A DNA stretch of 64,000 nt from Limanda limanda (taxonomy: Eukaryota > Chordata > Actinopteri > Pleuronectiformes > Pleuronectidae), in NCBI RefSeq assembly GCF_963576545.1, contig NC_083637.1, positions 23,168,007 to 23,232,006 of the forward strand, given 5' to 3'. A program made the position numbers and the translations under genes. The notes beneath the pieces were generated by a model. That model did not search any database, was not told where the DNA came from, and saw nothing but the letters and a program-made list of their open reading frames with translations. Of this stretch, positions 32,414 through 50,190 are shown piece after piece; within the stretch, counting starts at the first letter, position 1, and the number at the start of each line of letters is the position of its first letter.

Positions 32414-32451
<38 letters not shown>

Positions 32452-32929
32452 TCAAGAATAAAAAAAGAAAAGAAAAAAATGACCAAAAATTTGCAACTGT
32501 TTTTTTCCTACAAACACAATTTTTGAATATATTCAAAATACTGCTGGACAGTTTTTACCCTCAAGAAATAGAAGGGGAAAACCAGTAAAATGTGAGATGC
32601 TGTTGTGCTAGTTTACAAGAAAATGCTCAATATTTCACATTAAAAGAAAAAAATAATCTATCAGATGTATTACAAGGTGTGGGTGAGGTGAAGGGGCAAA
32701 TTTAATAGTCCCAAGTAGTGCTTTGATCAACGCATGGGCAAAATCAGTTCCCTTTTTCCTTTCTTCAAATTTGACTTTAAAAAACAAACGGAGGTTCGAA
32801 ATAAAAAATGTCAGGGTTGATGAGTAACCTATGGTCTTGTCTTATTAAATCCAAAAGGGAAACCTCTTGACAGGAAAAACAAACAAGTCCAGAGAACCAT
32901 CGCAGCCGTCCAACGGACCAAACCACTGT
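32056..32929 (-). other. khsrp 3' UTR
   Basis: An AT-rich 3' UTR follows the stop codon, with an A-run of about 30 bases at 32420-32448 (U-run in the transcript). A likely AATAAA lies near 32063-32069. Confidence 0.55.
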
Positions 32930-35900
32930 TTACTGGCCCTGAAAAGACAAGAGACACCACAGAAAGAATATTATTAAATCAATCTTTGCCATAAGAAATA
33001 TAAATACAGTTTTATGCAGAATCAATAATCATTTACCAAGTCTCAAATCATGCTAAGAATAGACCTTCGCAACTGCTGAACTAAACAAAAACGATTGGCT
33101 GCTAATTTCTCTGCTTGTACAAAGTGATTAATCTGGTTGCTCCCTGCCAAGATGGTGATCTAACCTTATTATTTTACAGAAGTGTCAAGTCAATCTGTAT
33201 GGCAAAGACAATTAAAGAGTTGTTTATAAAAACCAACATCTACTCTTTATGTCACAGATGTTCTTTATGAGTTGAAAACACAGTGCACAATAATCCTACA
33301 GCATTGTGCTATGTTGTTAAATCTGAATAACCAGTAGGCATGAAGAGATTTTGAAGGTGTCTGTTACTGTGCCATTTGTTCTGGCATATTTCATGGGTGT
33401 TTTCGTTCTGTTTATACCTAGAATTCCAGTTTAATATTTTTTATGTAGGCCTATTTATCTGCTGTATTCTTTTTTTCTCCTTGCACAGAAGTGCTGCAGG
33501 TGAGGGAAATATTAATGTTCTATTGTTTATGTTGCCGTACACAGTATTCTTGTCAGTTACGAGTCTGCAATTAATGAGGAAAAAAAAATCCAAATAACAT
33601 TATTTAATGACTGTCATGGTATTTAATCCTAGACACAAGAAGGCAGAGTTCAGAGATCTTTCTATGAAATGGGTATTGAACATTTTAGGCAGGCTAATGT
33701 GTTGGCTCTCTTGACCTTGCTATTTACAAAATGTATTTTTAACACTGATTATGAATACGGTACCTGTTGTCCCTGCTGTGGACCACCTGGCTGTCCAGGT
33801 GCCTGCCCTCCCTGTCCATAATAGGCAGCCTGCTGTCTGTAGTACTCCGCCCAGGCTGCACTGTAGTCCTGCTGGCCTCCAGCTGCCGCTCCTCCTCCTG
33901 CCACTGCCGCTGCTGCTGGGGCGGCAACTGGAGCAGCTGCCGCTGCTCCTCCAGCTGGCTGAGCTGGAAAAATACCACACAAACAGTATGTTATTTTACA
34001 GAATAGTAATGAACTACTTCTGCCAAGCAGTTGTGTTTTGGTCTGCATTTGTTTGTTGTCTGTTTTTAATTATCAAGATTACAGCAACCAGACAGATTAC
34101 CATAAAACTAATATTTATTTAAGATGACAAATACAATAATCCTTTTTTAGTCCCACATTTGGGAATTTTGCAATATTACAGAGGCAAGGGTCACAAAGAG
34201 GCATCAGTAAGCAACAATAAGTAACATGCAATACTTCAGTGTATGGAAATGTAAAAAATATGGACAAATATTAGGGTACAGATCCAAATAAAACTATGGA
34301 TCTAGTGAGTTTAAAATGTGGTTTCACAAGAGACCTGTCGGCCTTGACAGAGGTATGTGCTCTAGGTGAGTGCCCCTCCATTTAAAAATAGGGATGTCAC
34401 TTAAAGGAATGGCAATATTTACATTTAGTATGAAGTCTTGTCTCAAATGTCACACAAAACACATCCTGACAGAACTGTTTCAGTAAATCTCACTTACCCA
34501 TGCCCATCTTCTTGTAGTACTCCTCCCAAGCCTTGGTGTAGTCTGGCTGACCTCCTGGGGCCTGTGCTGCTTGGCTCTGGTCTCCAGGTGCTGCTGCTGG
34601 GGCAGCTCCTGGAGCCTGGCCTGGCATGGCACCCCCTGGCTGCTGTCCATAATATTGTGCATAGTATGCTGCCCATGCTGCGTTCGGGTCTGCTGCTGCT
34701 GCTTTATCTAAAAATAAAAGATGAAATGAATCAAAAAAGGTAGAAGCTTTTGTATTTATGTATGGAAACACAATGGTGTGAATGGAAGTGCAAAAAATTA
34801 GTTACTGACTTGGGTCATGTGGGCCTGGGGCTTGCCATTGCTGATAGTTATTTCCCCAACCCTGAGGACAGTACTGGGGGCCCCCAGGTGCAGCTCCACT
34901 GCAGAGAGGGACATGACAGATTAAGAACATAAACTGCCTCAATATATAATTTTAAGATAACAGAAAATCCACCACTGGTGCATTAAAGAGCTGTTTATGG
35001 GTTTTACTTACTGGGGAGCACCTCCAGGAGGGCCTGGATTATATGGATTGGGGTTATAGGGACCCATCGGACCCCCTGGGCCTCCGGGGCCAGGACTACC
35101 ACCCACTGGACACAATGGAGCCTGGCGGGAAAAAAAGAAGCCAATTTAATAATCAGTTCCGTGGCCATATTCTTCGTGCAGCTATTTCATTTGTGTTTTA
35201 AATCTACCATGTGAACAACTTAAACAAACCTCGATCTTTTCTTCTATGAGCTGCTTCGCATGGTCAATCTGTTGTGGGGACCCTCGGATGATGAACAATT
35301 TGAAGTTTGGGTCACCGTTTGGAGGTGGCTGACGAGATATTTCAACAAATGCACCAGTCTGTTGGTTGATAGACTTGACGTTTTCCCCTCCTCTGCCAAT
35401 GACAAGCCCACATTTGTGAGCCGGAATAGAGAAGGTCATCTCTCCACCAGGAGGACCCCAGTTACCCTGGCCCCTACCCCGCCCTCGACCACCAGGCGGC
35501 ATACCTGCACCAGGACCTGGGGGGCCCTGTGGAAGAAACAGAAATGGATTATTTTGTCATTAACACAGACATCAAGAGCAACACTTAGAAAACATCATGG
35601 TCTCTGTACCTACCCCCTGTCCACCCTCCTCTCTGGCACGGATGCTCTGTAGCAGGTCAGTGATGACCGATGCAGCATGCTGACACTGGTCTGGCGGACC
35701 CATAATATGGGCAATTTTTTCAGGACCAGTACCATCATCTGTAAAGAATGACAAGGACATGCCATGTTATCAATGAGGGCTTATAATTGAAAACAAAAGG
35801 ATGAAGTTCAAGACGTTGAAGAGTCCACCGCGAAATATATATTTCGGATAATTTCAGTTAATTTTCAATAATATTGATCCATATTTCTTCAAAACTACTA

Positions 35901-38900
35901 AGAGCAGCTGTAACACTAACTAGCGACAGACATAACAGCACAATAAGGATAGTTATGATAGGGTAAATAGAAGAAAATAAAACTAAGAATGATGAAAACA
36001 CATGGACAAAAGTATTGAGATTTCTACCATTTTGCCGTAAGTCTTTTTTTTACTGCAGAGTTAAAGCAGTATTATAGCTATTATTGGTCCTTAATATTTA
36101 TGACATTTAATGAAATTCGATGCAGTTTGATATTTGAAAAGTGTTTGGCAGGTTCACCTGGTTTAAACTGTATCTTCACTCCAGCATCCCCCTGGATCTT
36201 CTTTATCATCTCCCCATTTCGACCAATCACAACTCCCACTGAGTGGCGGGGCACGGCTATCTGTAGATTTATAAAAAAGAAAACGTCATGACTGCTCAAA
36301 CCTGCTGAGTGTAATAATCAAAACCATGTTAACTATACTGAGCTTTTAATATGCAATATTAAGTACCTCGATGCCGCCACCACCGCCGCCGCCACCACCA
36401 CCACCTCCAATGCCGCCACCACCTCCTCCTCCTCCTCCTCCTCCGCCACCACCGCCGCCTCCCATCCTTGATCCGTATTCACTCCTCTCTCCAAAACCAG
36501 CATGATCCCTCTCTCGTAGAATCTCATTGACCATGTCTTTTGCTTGCTACAAAAAAAAGGTGAAAAGTAAGATATGACAAACAGTAGACATTTTTCCTCT
36601 TTATCACAACTTTCTCCATGGTGCACAATGTACCTGCACTTTGTAGGGGTCTCCAATGATGCGTAGCGGCTTGTCTACGTTTGGTGGCTGAGATCCATCT
36701 TGAATAAGTATCATTTTAACTCCAGCTCGCTCCTAGGAATTTGTAGGTTACATTGATTATAGACACATGGTAAAGTAACTTAATCTCTCTTTTAACAGTT
36801 AATACTTTTCACAATTTGTACAAAAGAGACAATATACCCTCTGATTCTCACCTGTAGCTGTCTGATGGTCTCTCCTCCTTTGCCTATGATGAGGCCAGCC
36901 TTGCCGGCAGGGATGATCATCTCCTGCATCGAACCCGCCTGACCATTGGTCGACTCGTGACCTCTGGACACTATGTCATCTATGAGGGCCTTGGCTCTCC
37001 TGAAGGCAAATTAAGTTTAAAAGGGGGGGATGATGTGATTAAAGAAGACCAAGTCAACACGGAATACAAGCAATTTAGAGAAAAGGTCACAATATTCAGA
37101 CTCAACTATGAAGTGTGAGCAGCTTCAACTGCATATTAAGTATTCCATTTCTAGGACAGCTGCAACATTTAGAACTGCTGACGTATGCCTCTGTCTGCAT
37201 TAGCAGATCATGGGAAACTTTGAAAGTAGTTAACTTATGGGATAATTTTATATTTTACCAATCTGTTCCCACTAATGTTAATGATTATTCTTCAAAGTTA
37301 CAAACATTTCATTTAGTTGTTTGGCAGTGCATGGTGTGCTGACAACTCTTGTACCATCAGAGGAGCTATACGGCTTTTAACCTCCAGTGACTTCCACATG
37401 TCTTATATCTATTAATCGGCATTAAGGACTACAGTCATTTAACTTTGTCAATCTTAGTAAACAGAATTTTATATACTGCCCCATCAAGAGAGTCTTGAAA
37501 TTGGGGCCAAACTCTGTAAGAAATGTCCAAGTTGTGCAAGTCTTTGCCATTACACAAATAAAGAGCATATGGTTGCAAATGTTAGCCAATTTCAACCTTA
37601 ACTAGTGACAGATCTTTTTATTATAACTTCCATAGTTTGTGAGATTATAACCTCAATCTCTGGGGAAGTTTAAGAGTGTCATTACCTGTGACCGAAGCTG
37701 CCATTTCATCCCATAACAACCATGAACAAAAACTCCCCAGAAACCAAACTCTGTCTGTGAGTGAAGTGGTTGGCATTACAAATTATTTAACATAAATATG
37801 AACACCAACTTACCCTATGGCATCTGGTGACCCTGTCAGAGAAACAGTTCTTTCGGATAGTCCTGCACTGTCTGTGAATTATTATGAAAATATGTGTCAA
37901 TCCAAGAGTAGCGGGAAACATTGTGTCGATTCAGCAAATACATGTAAAGCGCAACTTACCATGAGCAATCTGGACCTTGCAGCCAGAATCCTGTTGTATT
38001 TTGTTGATCTGTTCACCTCCTCGACCAATGACTTTTGGAACAAAAGCAAGCACATTTAGATTTTAGTTTGAACATGGGTAACACAGTCATGAGGACATTG
38101 TTTGCATGGTTTAGAAATAGTACGAAAGTTAACTCACTGAGGCCGACCATGGCATCCGGCACGTTGCACTCTTCAGTCATTGTAGAGGGCCTGACACTAA
38201 AGAAAGTTGAAAAAAATATTGTTATATAATAAAAGGATCTCGATTCTGTCATGACCATATGCTACATACGTGTTTATGTAAAAGAAAACACTAAATAAGC
38301 ACTATACCTTTGTTGGGACAGAGCAGCGAGCTGAGCGCCAATAGCTGTAAGAGAAGTACAACTGGTGAGTGGTTGGATGCTGAGACGAGCTAGTTAGTAA
38401 TAAGATTATCGTGGGTATTCAACTTACACAATGAAGAATCTCTTTCACCCTGTGATGCTACCTTCTTGGCATCGGGTTCATCTAGGGGAAAGAAAACGTG
38501 AGTCTTACAGAATTGACAAAAATGCAAAACTGTGTCTGTTGGAGCTAAATTTTAACCTGCTTCTTCCAAGGATCGTTTTTGTGGTGTGAATGGATAACTC
38601 TCAGCTCCTCCGTTGTTGCTCCCTGAGGGGACACCGTCTCCACCGATCTTAGCTGCAATCTACAAAGAGGGGAAGACTGGATCAAGCCTTTGCAACACAA
38701 CATAAAATATCCAGGACTTTCAGGGATGCATGCTTTGTTTTAAGTTTTTCACCATCGCCATGACCAGTAAGTGAGCCTTGAAATCATTAACCTTTTTTGT
38801 GATAATTTCAACTAAAGGACAGCTCTAATGGCACACCAGATCAGCTTAGTCAAGGAGTTCAAACCCATTACTAACTGATGGGGTCAGCAGGTTGTCTAGG

Positions 38901-40076
38901 CTTTAGGACTAAAAACATATAATTGGGTTTGTGCAGTTTGAAAGAATTGGGTATTTATCTGGCAGGGAGGATTTAACAAAAAATGAAAGGAGTAAGGACT
39001 AAGGGTGTAGTGCCAAGTATCACGGGAAATGTAAGAGCCAGTACTTTCGGAGCTTGACTAAAAGTTATGAAATCTGTCTTTTCTACTTAAAATAAAATAA
39101 AAATATTTTACATACATCTCAGAAGTACTTTCATTTAACTACAGGGAAAAACAATACTTACGGGTAGGGATTCAATGTGGAAGTTTCTAGTGTGTGATGT
39201 CTCAGATTGTTAAGTGTCTTCCTCCATTGTTATGTTGCGGGGAACTTAATATATTTGGGTTCAAAGCTGCTCTTCAAACGAATCAGTTGCTGCACAAGGC
39301 TTTAGGTGAATGTGCGAGCCATGTTGAACACATAATAAACTAATGAATTAATCGCGATAAGACCAAGACAAAATGATAAGTTGCAACCATGACCTCGTTT
39401 ACTTCATACAAAAGACGTATAACGTGCAACTCTGGCCTCAGGCTGTAAAGAATCAGCCACTGTGTATTGAACTACTAATCACTAAATAACCCAATTCTTT
39501 TGTTCAGTTGTGGCCAGAAATCGCCACAATACAATCACATAACATAACTGTAAGATAAAAAATCATTCGCATCCATTGTCTTTTGATTGTGATTCGTTAC
39601 TAAAACGAGGTTTCACAGACGAGGAGGACGAAACTTCACGATGTGGTTATCGTTAACCTCACAACTAACCTCGCTAACTTAGCCTAAGGAGCTAACCTCA
39701 TTTAACTTAGCTCAAAACATCCTGCTGGCTCTACTCGATGTGTTTGTAGGAAATAGTAGAATACAATGTTAGCGCGGCTCGGCCCAGGCCTGCAAACCCC
39801 GTTCAGTGTATCCCTCAACCCGGCGGGAGTTTTAGACAAATAACTAGCATTGCTGTTAGCTACCTAGCTCGTTAGCTAGCGAGTCCGGCACGGCTAACGT
39901 CACGGGTGATTAAGCTAGCTGCTGTGTCCCGGCAGCTAACTAGCTCCTCGGGGCCGTCCTCGTTAGAAGCCCCGCTCGTTGGTTACCTGTCTGGCTCGTT
40001 GTACAGCGTCGGCAAAAGCATCATTTTTCATCCCAGCATTGACTCCGTTCGTCGGCACACCGCCGTATTCAGACAT
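32930..40076 (-). CDS. khsrp: KH-type splicing regulatory protein (KSRP / FUBP2)
   Basis: KHSRP binds AU-rich RNA through four KH domains and promotes mRNA decay, splicing control and maturation of some microRNAs. Eighteen coding exons: 39987-40076, 38557-38659, 38428-38481, 38308-38344, 38138-38196, 37960-38031, 37814-37871, 36852-36999, 36634-36732, 36367-36546, 36158-36260, 35614-35738, 35230-35526, 35012-35121, 34810-34898, 34498-34707, 33764-33963, 32930-32938. All four GXXG loops are present: GRGG (KH1), GKGG (KH2), GRNG (KH3) and GRGG (KH4, [15 protein letters not shown]). KH4 and [20 protein letters not shown] match KHSRP better than FUBP1/3. The C-terminal Tyr motifs [23 protein letters not shown] and [13 protein letters not shown] are kept, with one [12 protein letters not shown] where human KHSRP has two. 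The last exon codes only Gly-Gln-stop. A 30-residue glycine expansion separates KH2 and KH3. Confidence 0.95.
34235..34375 (-). repeat. Dispersed repeat family, copy 3 (khsrp intron)
   Basis: On the minus strand it reads AGAGCACATACCTCTGTCAAGG, followed by ...CTAGATCCATAGTTTTATTTGGATC. These are the same phrases as in the copies at 15300 and 17035. Confidence 0.6.
36373..36462 (-). repeat. Glycine-coding trinucleotide expansion in khsrp
   Basis: Seventeen glycine codons, one isoleucine codon (36409-36411) and twelve more glycine codons in frame. The codons are mixed GGN with a run of seven GGA. The human protein has only about three glycines at this position, between SEYGSR and IDVPVPRHS. 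Confidence 0.9.
37000..37813 (-). other. khsrp intron between KH1 and KH2 exons
   Basis: This 0.8-kb AT-rich intron has no recognisable gene or repeat. Confidence 0.6.
38660..39986 (-). other. khsrp intron 1
   Basis: A 1.3-kb intron. The part near exon 1 (39600-39986) is richer in GC and in TTAGCTAGC-type motifs, as near many fish promoters. No coding exon is seen. Confidence 0.55.
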
Positions 40077-40330
40077 GCTGCTCACAAGGGGCAATCAGAC
40101 ACACAAGGGGGCAGGCTGGATGGCTGCGGCCGGGTCGAGCTGCGCAGAAGCGGGAAGGCTACACGGGAGCGTAGGAGGAGGGGGGGGGCACCAATGTAAG
40201 AGACGCGGGACCACGCCGGCAAACTTCAGGGCTTAAATCCAACCAATCAATCCCGCTAGCTCCGTCCACCCGGGTTTTCTTCCTCTTCTTCTTCTCTTCA
40301 CGGACTAGGGTGGACGGCCAGCGTGACGTG
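40077..40330 (-). promoter_or_regulatory. khsrp promoter region
   Basis: A GC-rich stretch directly upstream of the khsrp start. A minus-strand ATTGGTTGG (plus CCAACCAAT) lies near 40238-40246, so a CCAAT box could serve this promoter. No TATA box is seen. Confidence 0.5.
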
Positions 40331-42069
40331 GATAAACACCTCCACCCCCTGGACTGGAGGGTAAACTACACACCGTCGAGGAATATCGTCTTATTTACAA
40401 TGACGACACAATGACGAATTCATCAAAGGAGACAATGTATGAAAGTGAAATATTTGAAATTCTTTTATTTTGGAGCAGAATGTTCTGCAAAATAATATTT
40501 TCTTTTTAGTACTGTGATCTATATTTGATTAGTAACAGGAACTCCACTGATCTATTCAGTTATTAAAAAAAAGGTAAAATGATCAAATTTGTTATGTTTT
40601 AAAATTATTTGTTTATTCGTTTCAATGTGTTAAGATTCTATTTTGTGTTAATTACTACAACAGTTGACAAGAAATAATGTAATTTCTGATAATTATTGAT
40701 TAAATGACAATGAAAGTTGATCATTCAAATATTCAAATCTATACATTGTCCTTTTTTTTAAGTCTTCATATATATATTTTAATGGAGAGCTTGCCTGAAA
40801 CCTGTCAGCTTCAACTCACCTGCTATGCAACTTCAAGACTTCTTTAAGAGTTAGCAATGTCTTAGAATTTACAAAGTGGAAATTTACCAGTTAAACTGCA
40901 TCTACAAATAGAACTAAACTATAAAGTAATGTCAAGGAAACTTATTCCAAGATTCATTATAAAACATTACCAAAAACCTCTTGCTAATACTATTTGTTGG
41001 CAACATGTTAAGTCAAACTGCACATGAGTTGTTCTTCTTTGCATTTCATTACATCTTCATTTGCTTGTTTACTGCACAGCTAATCGGTGAACGTTTAAAG
41101 AATGTACAAACCATAAGATGTTTAATATCAATGTAACAGAAGCACAGAGTATGATTTTATCAGCTACTGCAGCACGGAATCTAAAGGCGAAAGGACTGAA
41201 CATAGTGGCTGTTGTCAGGTGGAGGAGGTGATTCATGACCTGGTATTAGTGCAGTGATCTTGCATCTCTAAAATTAAATGGAGACAAAGTCGCATTAAAA
41301 AAAAAAGCACCAAGCATGCTTTTATTTGCACCTCCCATAATAAATACTGACAGTTCCAAACCGTTCTTTGTCATCAAAAGTAATTTCTTGTCAATCTATT
41401 ATATAGGTTGTTCTCTCCATTATAATATTAAAACTGCATGTGAACATACAGTTTATAAAAAGACTCTATGGCACTGGACCTTAATTTGTTTTTCAAAAAT
41501 AACAAAACAAGCACACCATTTTGCAAAGGGCTCATATAACATTTCTCATTAAACCCTGTTGTGTTGTACTTTTGTATTTGTAACATTTGTTTAAGACACG
41601 CCAATCAAAGTGCTGGGTCAAACTTCACCAGACTTCAGAGACTTCCACTTGCAGAACAGGAAATTGGATCAATCCTCCCACCAGTCCTTTATCGTCTCTA
41701 CATATCACCTAGGAGAGAAAATAATGCCGCAGGATTGTAACATGGCTTCTGGCATGGCTCCTGTTTGTTCTCAAGCAAGTTCATGCAAGTTTCCATCCGT
41801 CCAAGTTGATGCAATAGCAGGAGGCGAGTAGGTTAGCTGTCACTCAACTGCTGACATGCACTGTAATGCAGTATATCACACTTCTTCACAGCAGCTGCCA
41901 CTTCAGGTGTGATGTGGTCCATCCATTCCATGGTTTGTTTTCCATCCTGTGATTTTCAACCTGAGAAGTCAAAACTTTCATCCCCCGTCGAGGCCCTTTT
42001 CCTCATGCACTGCCAACACGTCCGTACGTGCACGTTGATAAAACCCAAGCACAAGTCATCCATCCTTTT
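40331..42069. other. Intergenic DNA plus 3' UTR of the SCaMC gene
   Basis: AT-rich DNA with no supported gene. The right part (about 41320-42069) is probably the 3' UTR of the minus-strand carrier gene, ending at an AATAAA-type signal near 41320. Confidence 0.5.
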
Positions 42070-46966
<4,897 letters not shown>

Positions 46967-46989
46967 AACTGGTGCCACTGGTGTCAGCT

Positions 46990-48528
46990 GATGGGATACA
47001 GAAGCATCGGTGTAATCACAAAAGAACACAGCATTGATTACAACTTATCAAGCCTTCATTTACTTAGTTGATAAAAACTGAGGCAGCAGAAAAACTACTC
47101 ATCCCACAATTTCTGCCAGTCTGAAAAACTGGTGCCTACATTAACCATTTTGCAATTTGAACACCATTTTAACCCTTATCCCAAACCAATTCGTTCAAAT
47201 TATCAACTGTACGTAAAAAGATCCCCAAAGTGAAGCCAAAGCATCTTGACTGCCACCTGGTGGCTGGCTGCATACAGTATAGGTTATAAACCCTGCCTCT
47301 TCCGAGTCACTGGATGTACATAAATTATACTAAAACATGGTTTGGGTTATTTTAGGCAGTTGTTATCACACTGATGATTGACAGCTGGGTCGTGTGTACC
47401 AGCCGAACTTCGCTAATGCAGCAGACTCTGGTTTAAAATGAGCGAGATGGCAGCATTCGTATCCGAGATCGTTTTGTATTCAATTCCAAACAGTGAGAGA
47501 GGGTGGAGACACGTCGTCCATCTTTATGTGTGGTCTATGGTTCAGACCTTCATGTGTGCTATGCTTGTAGCAGCTGATGTGACGTCACAGCCTCAGAGAT
47601 AAGGAGCCAGCCTCACTATTAACCTCACCTCGATGTCCTCACAACGTTCACTTCAATTTTTTTTTATTAACTCATGTGACGTGACATGAGGCAACTGTGC
47701 AGCTCCCTCTAGTGCCACAAAAGGCTTTATGCAACTTCTCCCCACATGCATTAAAAACAAACAGACCTCCTTTAACAGACGAGGGGGGAAAAATAATGTT
47801 TCTGCTCAACAAAGTGATTCTGTTTGTGTCTACTTATTACAGGTTCCCCTATATGCAGTGGTGTACCTACAGGAGCATGATGAATTGAGATATGATTTAA
47901 CATCACGCTCCATCAGGGCGCCACAGTTTATTAGAATTAGTTGAGTTGAATCAAAAAGCTGGAGTCAAAGGGTCAGATCTATTCCAGGACATTTTGTTTC
48001 TGGTTAGTTTTCTGAGCTGCAGCTGTGTCCACCTTCTCCACCACCGTCTAAAATATTCGGAACTGCGTTTACTGCTCGAACAGAATAAACATGTCAATGT
48101 CTGTGGGATTATGTAGCTTGGAAGGACTAAACCGTAGTGACTCACTGCTTATCTCAAGAACGACCCGCCGCCCATGGTCGGACACAGCGGATCAGGATCA
48201 GGACTGCAGCTGGAGCCCAGTGAACTGGATCTGAGTCCGTCCTGAAACAGGTCTGAGGCTGACGAGCGGCAGCTTCCTCTGGATCCAGATCCCGCGGCTC
48301 CAGGAGTGTGTGTCTGTGTGTGTGTGTGTGTATGTGTGTGTGTCTGTGTTCACACCATAGACTGGAAGGCAACAGGCTCACACCGAGGATCGCTCCGTGT
48401 CCTGGATCCAAATGAGACCCAGGCTGAAGAAGCAGGAAGAGAGAGACACGCACAGCCCCCAGGCTTGCAGAGCGTGTGGCTGCGCGCTTGGGTCTGTGTG
48501 CGCATGTGTGTGTGTGGGTTAAGGCTAT
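46990..48528 (-). other. Upstream region of the SCaMC gene
   Basis: No coding exon is supported. About 47240-47600 contains CCACCTGGTGGCTGGCTGCA and GACGTCACAGCCTCAGAG, phrases seen in dispersed fish repeats. A (GT)n tract lies at 48306-48350. The GC-richer part at 48150-48480 may hold the promoter and a non-coding first exon. Confidence 0.4.
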
Positions 48529-48536
48529 AGGGTTAG
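48529..48536 (+). repeat. Left target-site duplication of the outer hAT element
   Basis: AGGGTTAG, identical to 60058-60065. It directly precedes the terminus CAGGGCTGG. Confidence 0.85.
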
Positions 48537-48659
48537 CAGGGCTGGAACTAGCACATTTGGCGCTCTAGACAAGCTTCACTCCCGCTACAGCCTGTCACAT
48601 TCACTCGCTCATCTTCCCAATCGCCTGCAAAAAATGTTTTTTTAGTCTTCTGTTCTGTT

Positions 48660-48667
48660 GATGGCTG
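48660..48667 (+). repeat. Left target-site duplication of the composite segment
   Basis: GATGGCTG, identical to 58160-58167. It precedes the left end of hAT copy 1. Confidence 0.8.
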
Positions 48668-49765
48668 CAGGGGCGGCTCCTGGCATAGGCGAAGTAGGCG
48701 GTTGCCTAGGGCGCAAAATGCCGAGAGGGCGGCACAAGGGACTGATTTATCATGACGCGACACATGCAATATAAACCAAAACATTAACATCACAACATAA
48801 TCTTCTAAACCCGGGGACGCACCGGAGATAGAAGCGCCGCGAGGCGCCACGAAAGCTGTCCGCTTCCTTTCCGCGCCCATGTTAAATAATTGGGCTGTTC
48901 GCACCGGCAGCGCCGCGGCCGGCTCGCAATCTGCAGCGATGGTTCCGGGGTCTGTTCTATTTTTTTCGCTCGCTACGAGCAAATCGGGCCAGAAAACACA
49001 TTGAAAATTGATATATTTCAAACGATCTATCATGTCACTACAGATATGATGTCGGAAATGGCAACAGAGTTGTTAGTGCTGTTGTGGCGATCTCAGGGTA
49101 TTCTGCCGTGACTTTAATCCAGGACACCGGCAGAGTTGTTTTCTCAAAAATAATTTTAAGGCCGCTGTCATTTGCGATCTCCAGCATCTGATCTTCTTCT
49201 TAAACAGACCTGCTGGATTCACCTGGTTTGTTGACAAATGGGTCCGACAAATAACGTGCTGGTTTGTGTTCAGCGAAAAAGTGACGTGACCGAGACAAGC
49301 GTCTTGACATGCATAAAGCATGAGTCATAACGCAGAGGATCCGGTAATTTTTCAAAATAAAACGGTTTTATTTTGAAAAATTACCGGATAATAGATAAAA
49401 CAGAAAACTTGTAAAATGTTTATTCTTTCTGTGCGGCCCGGTACCAAATGACCCACAAATGGGCCTGTTGCCCTGTTGATTACAATAAATAGGTCTAAAA
49501 AATATGTTTATTGTGTTTGACTGTTCAGTACTGTTCATATACATTACATTTAAAAAGCAGACATAAAGGTAACTTAAAAGTTACTTTCTCTAGTAACTAA
49601 TTACTTTTGATATACAGTAACTGGTGGGGTAAATCAATTACTTTTTAAAAAAGTGACTAGTAACTGTAACTAATTACTAATTTTCAGTAACTTGCCAAAC
49701 ACTGCTTAATCCACACATTTGTCAGTTGTGTCCAAACAGACAGAAACACACAAGCACATACTCTC

Positions 49766-49800
<35 letters not shown>

Positions 49801-50190
49801 GCGGGGGGGGGCGTGTTAGACTGTGGTAAGAGTTGAAGATGAGTCAAAAAAAGATTAAATTATCAGGAGCACGATTCAGAAAGCGCAGCAAAGTAGGGGA
49901 GGAGAAGAAATAACAATATAGAGGTAGAATCACCCCAATTGCGGACATCATTAATGTTTATTTTTGTCGACATGACATGATATGCTGTCACTACAGCTGA
50001 GTTCAGACTTTTTATATTTTTATTATATATTTTTATTATTTTTTATAGCTTAGAATTTTGTCTGCCTGTGTGTGCATCTGTTTACAGTCCAAAAGTTCTT
50101 GGGGATGCATGACAATTTGCGTGTGTATGTTGGGGGGGCCGCCATTCTGAAATCCCGCCTAGGGCGCCAACATTGCCAGGGCCGGCCCTG
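48668..50190 (+). mobile_element. hAT copy 1 (non-autonomous, ZMYM1-like transposase family)
   Basis: This 1.5-kb copy is closely similar to copy 2 at 56839-58159 over its full length. The left end is CAGGGGCGGCTCC and the right end GGCCGGCCCTG. Near 49838 a reading frame starts MSQKKIKLSGARFRKRSK and is stopped (TAA) where copy 2 has a Glu codon. It holds about 170 bases absent from copy 2, beginning with a 25-bp hairpin at 49339-49389, plus a (TG)n run at 49768-49798. Confidence 0.8.
49339..49389. repeat. 25-bp inverted repeat with one-base loop
   Basis: 49339-49363 is the exact reverse complement of 49365-49389, with a single G between them. It is present only in hAT copy 1. Confidence 0.9.

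Noticed and set aside
48548..49033. A 161-codon minus-strand open frame
   Set aside because: It crosses the boundary between the outer hAT and hAT copy 1, and the matching frame in copy 2 is shorter. It shows no transposase motif.
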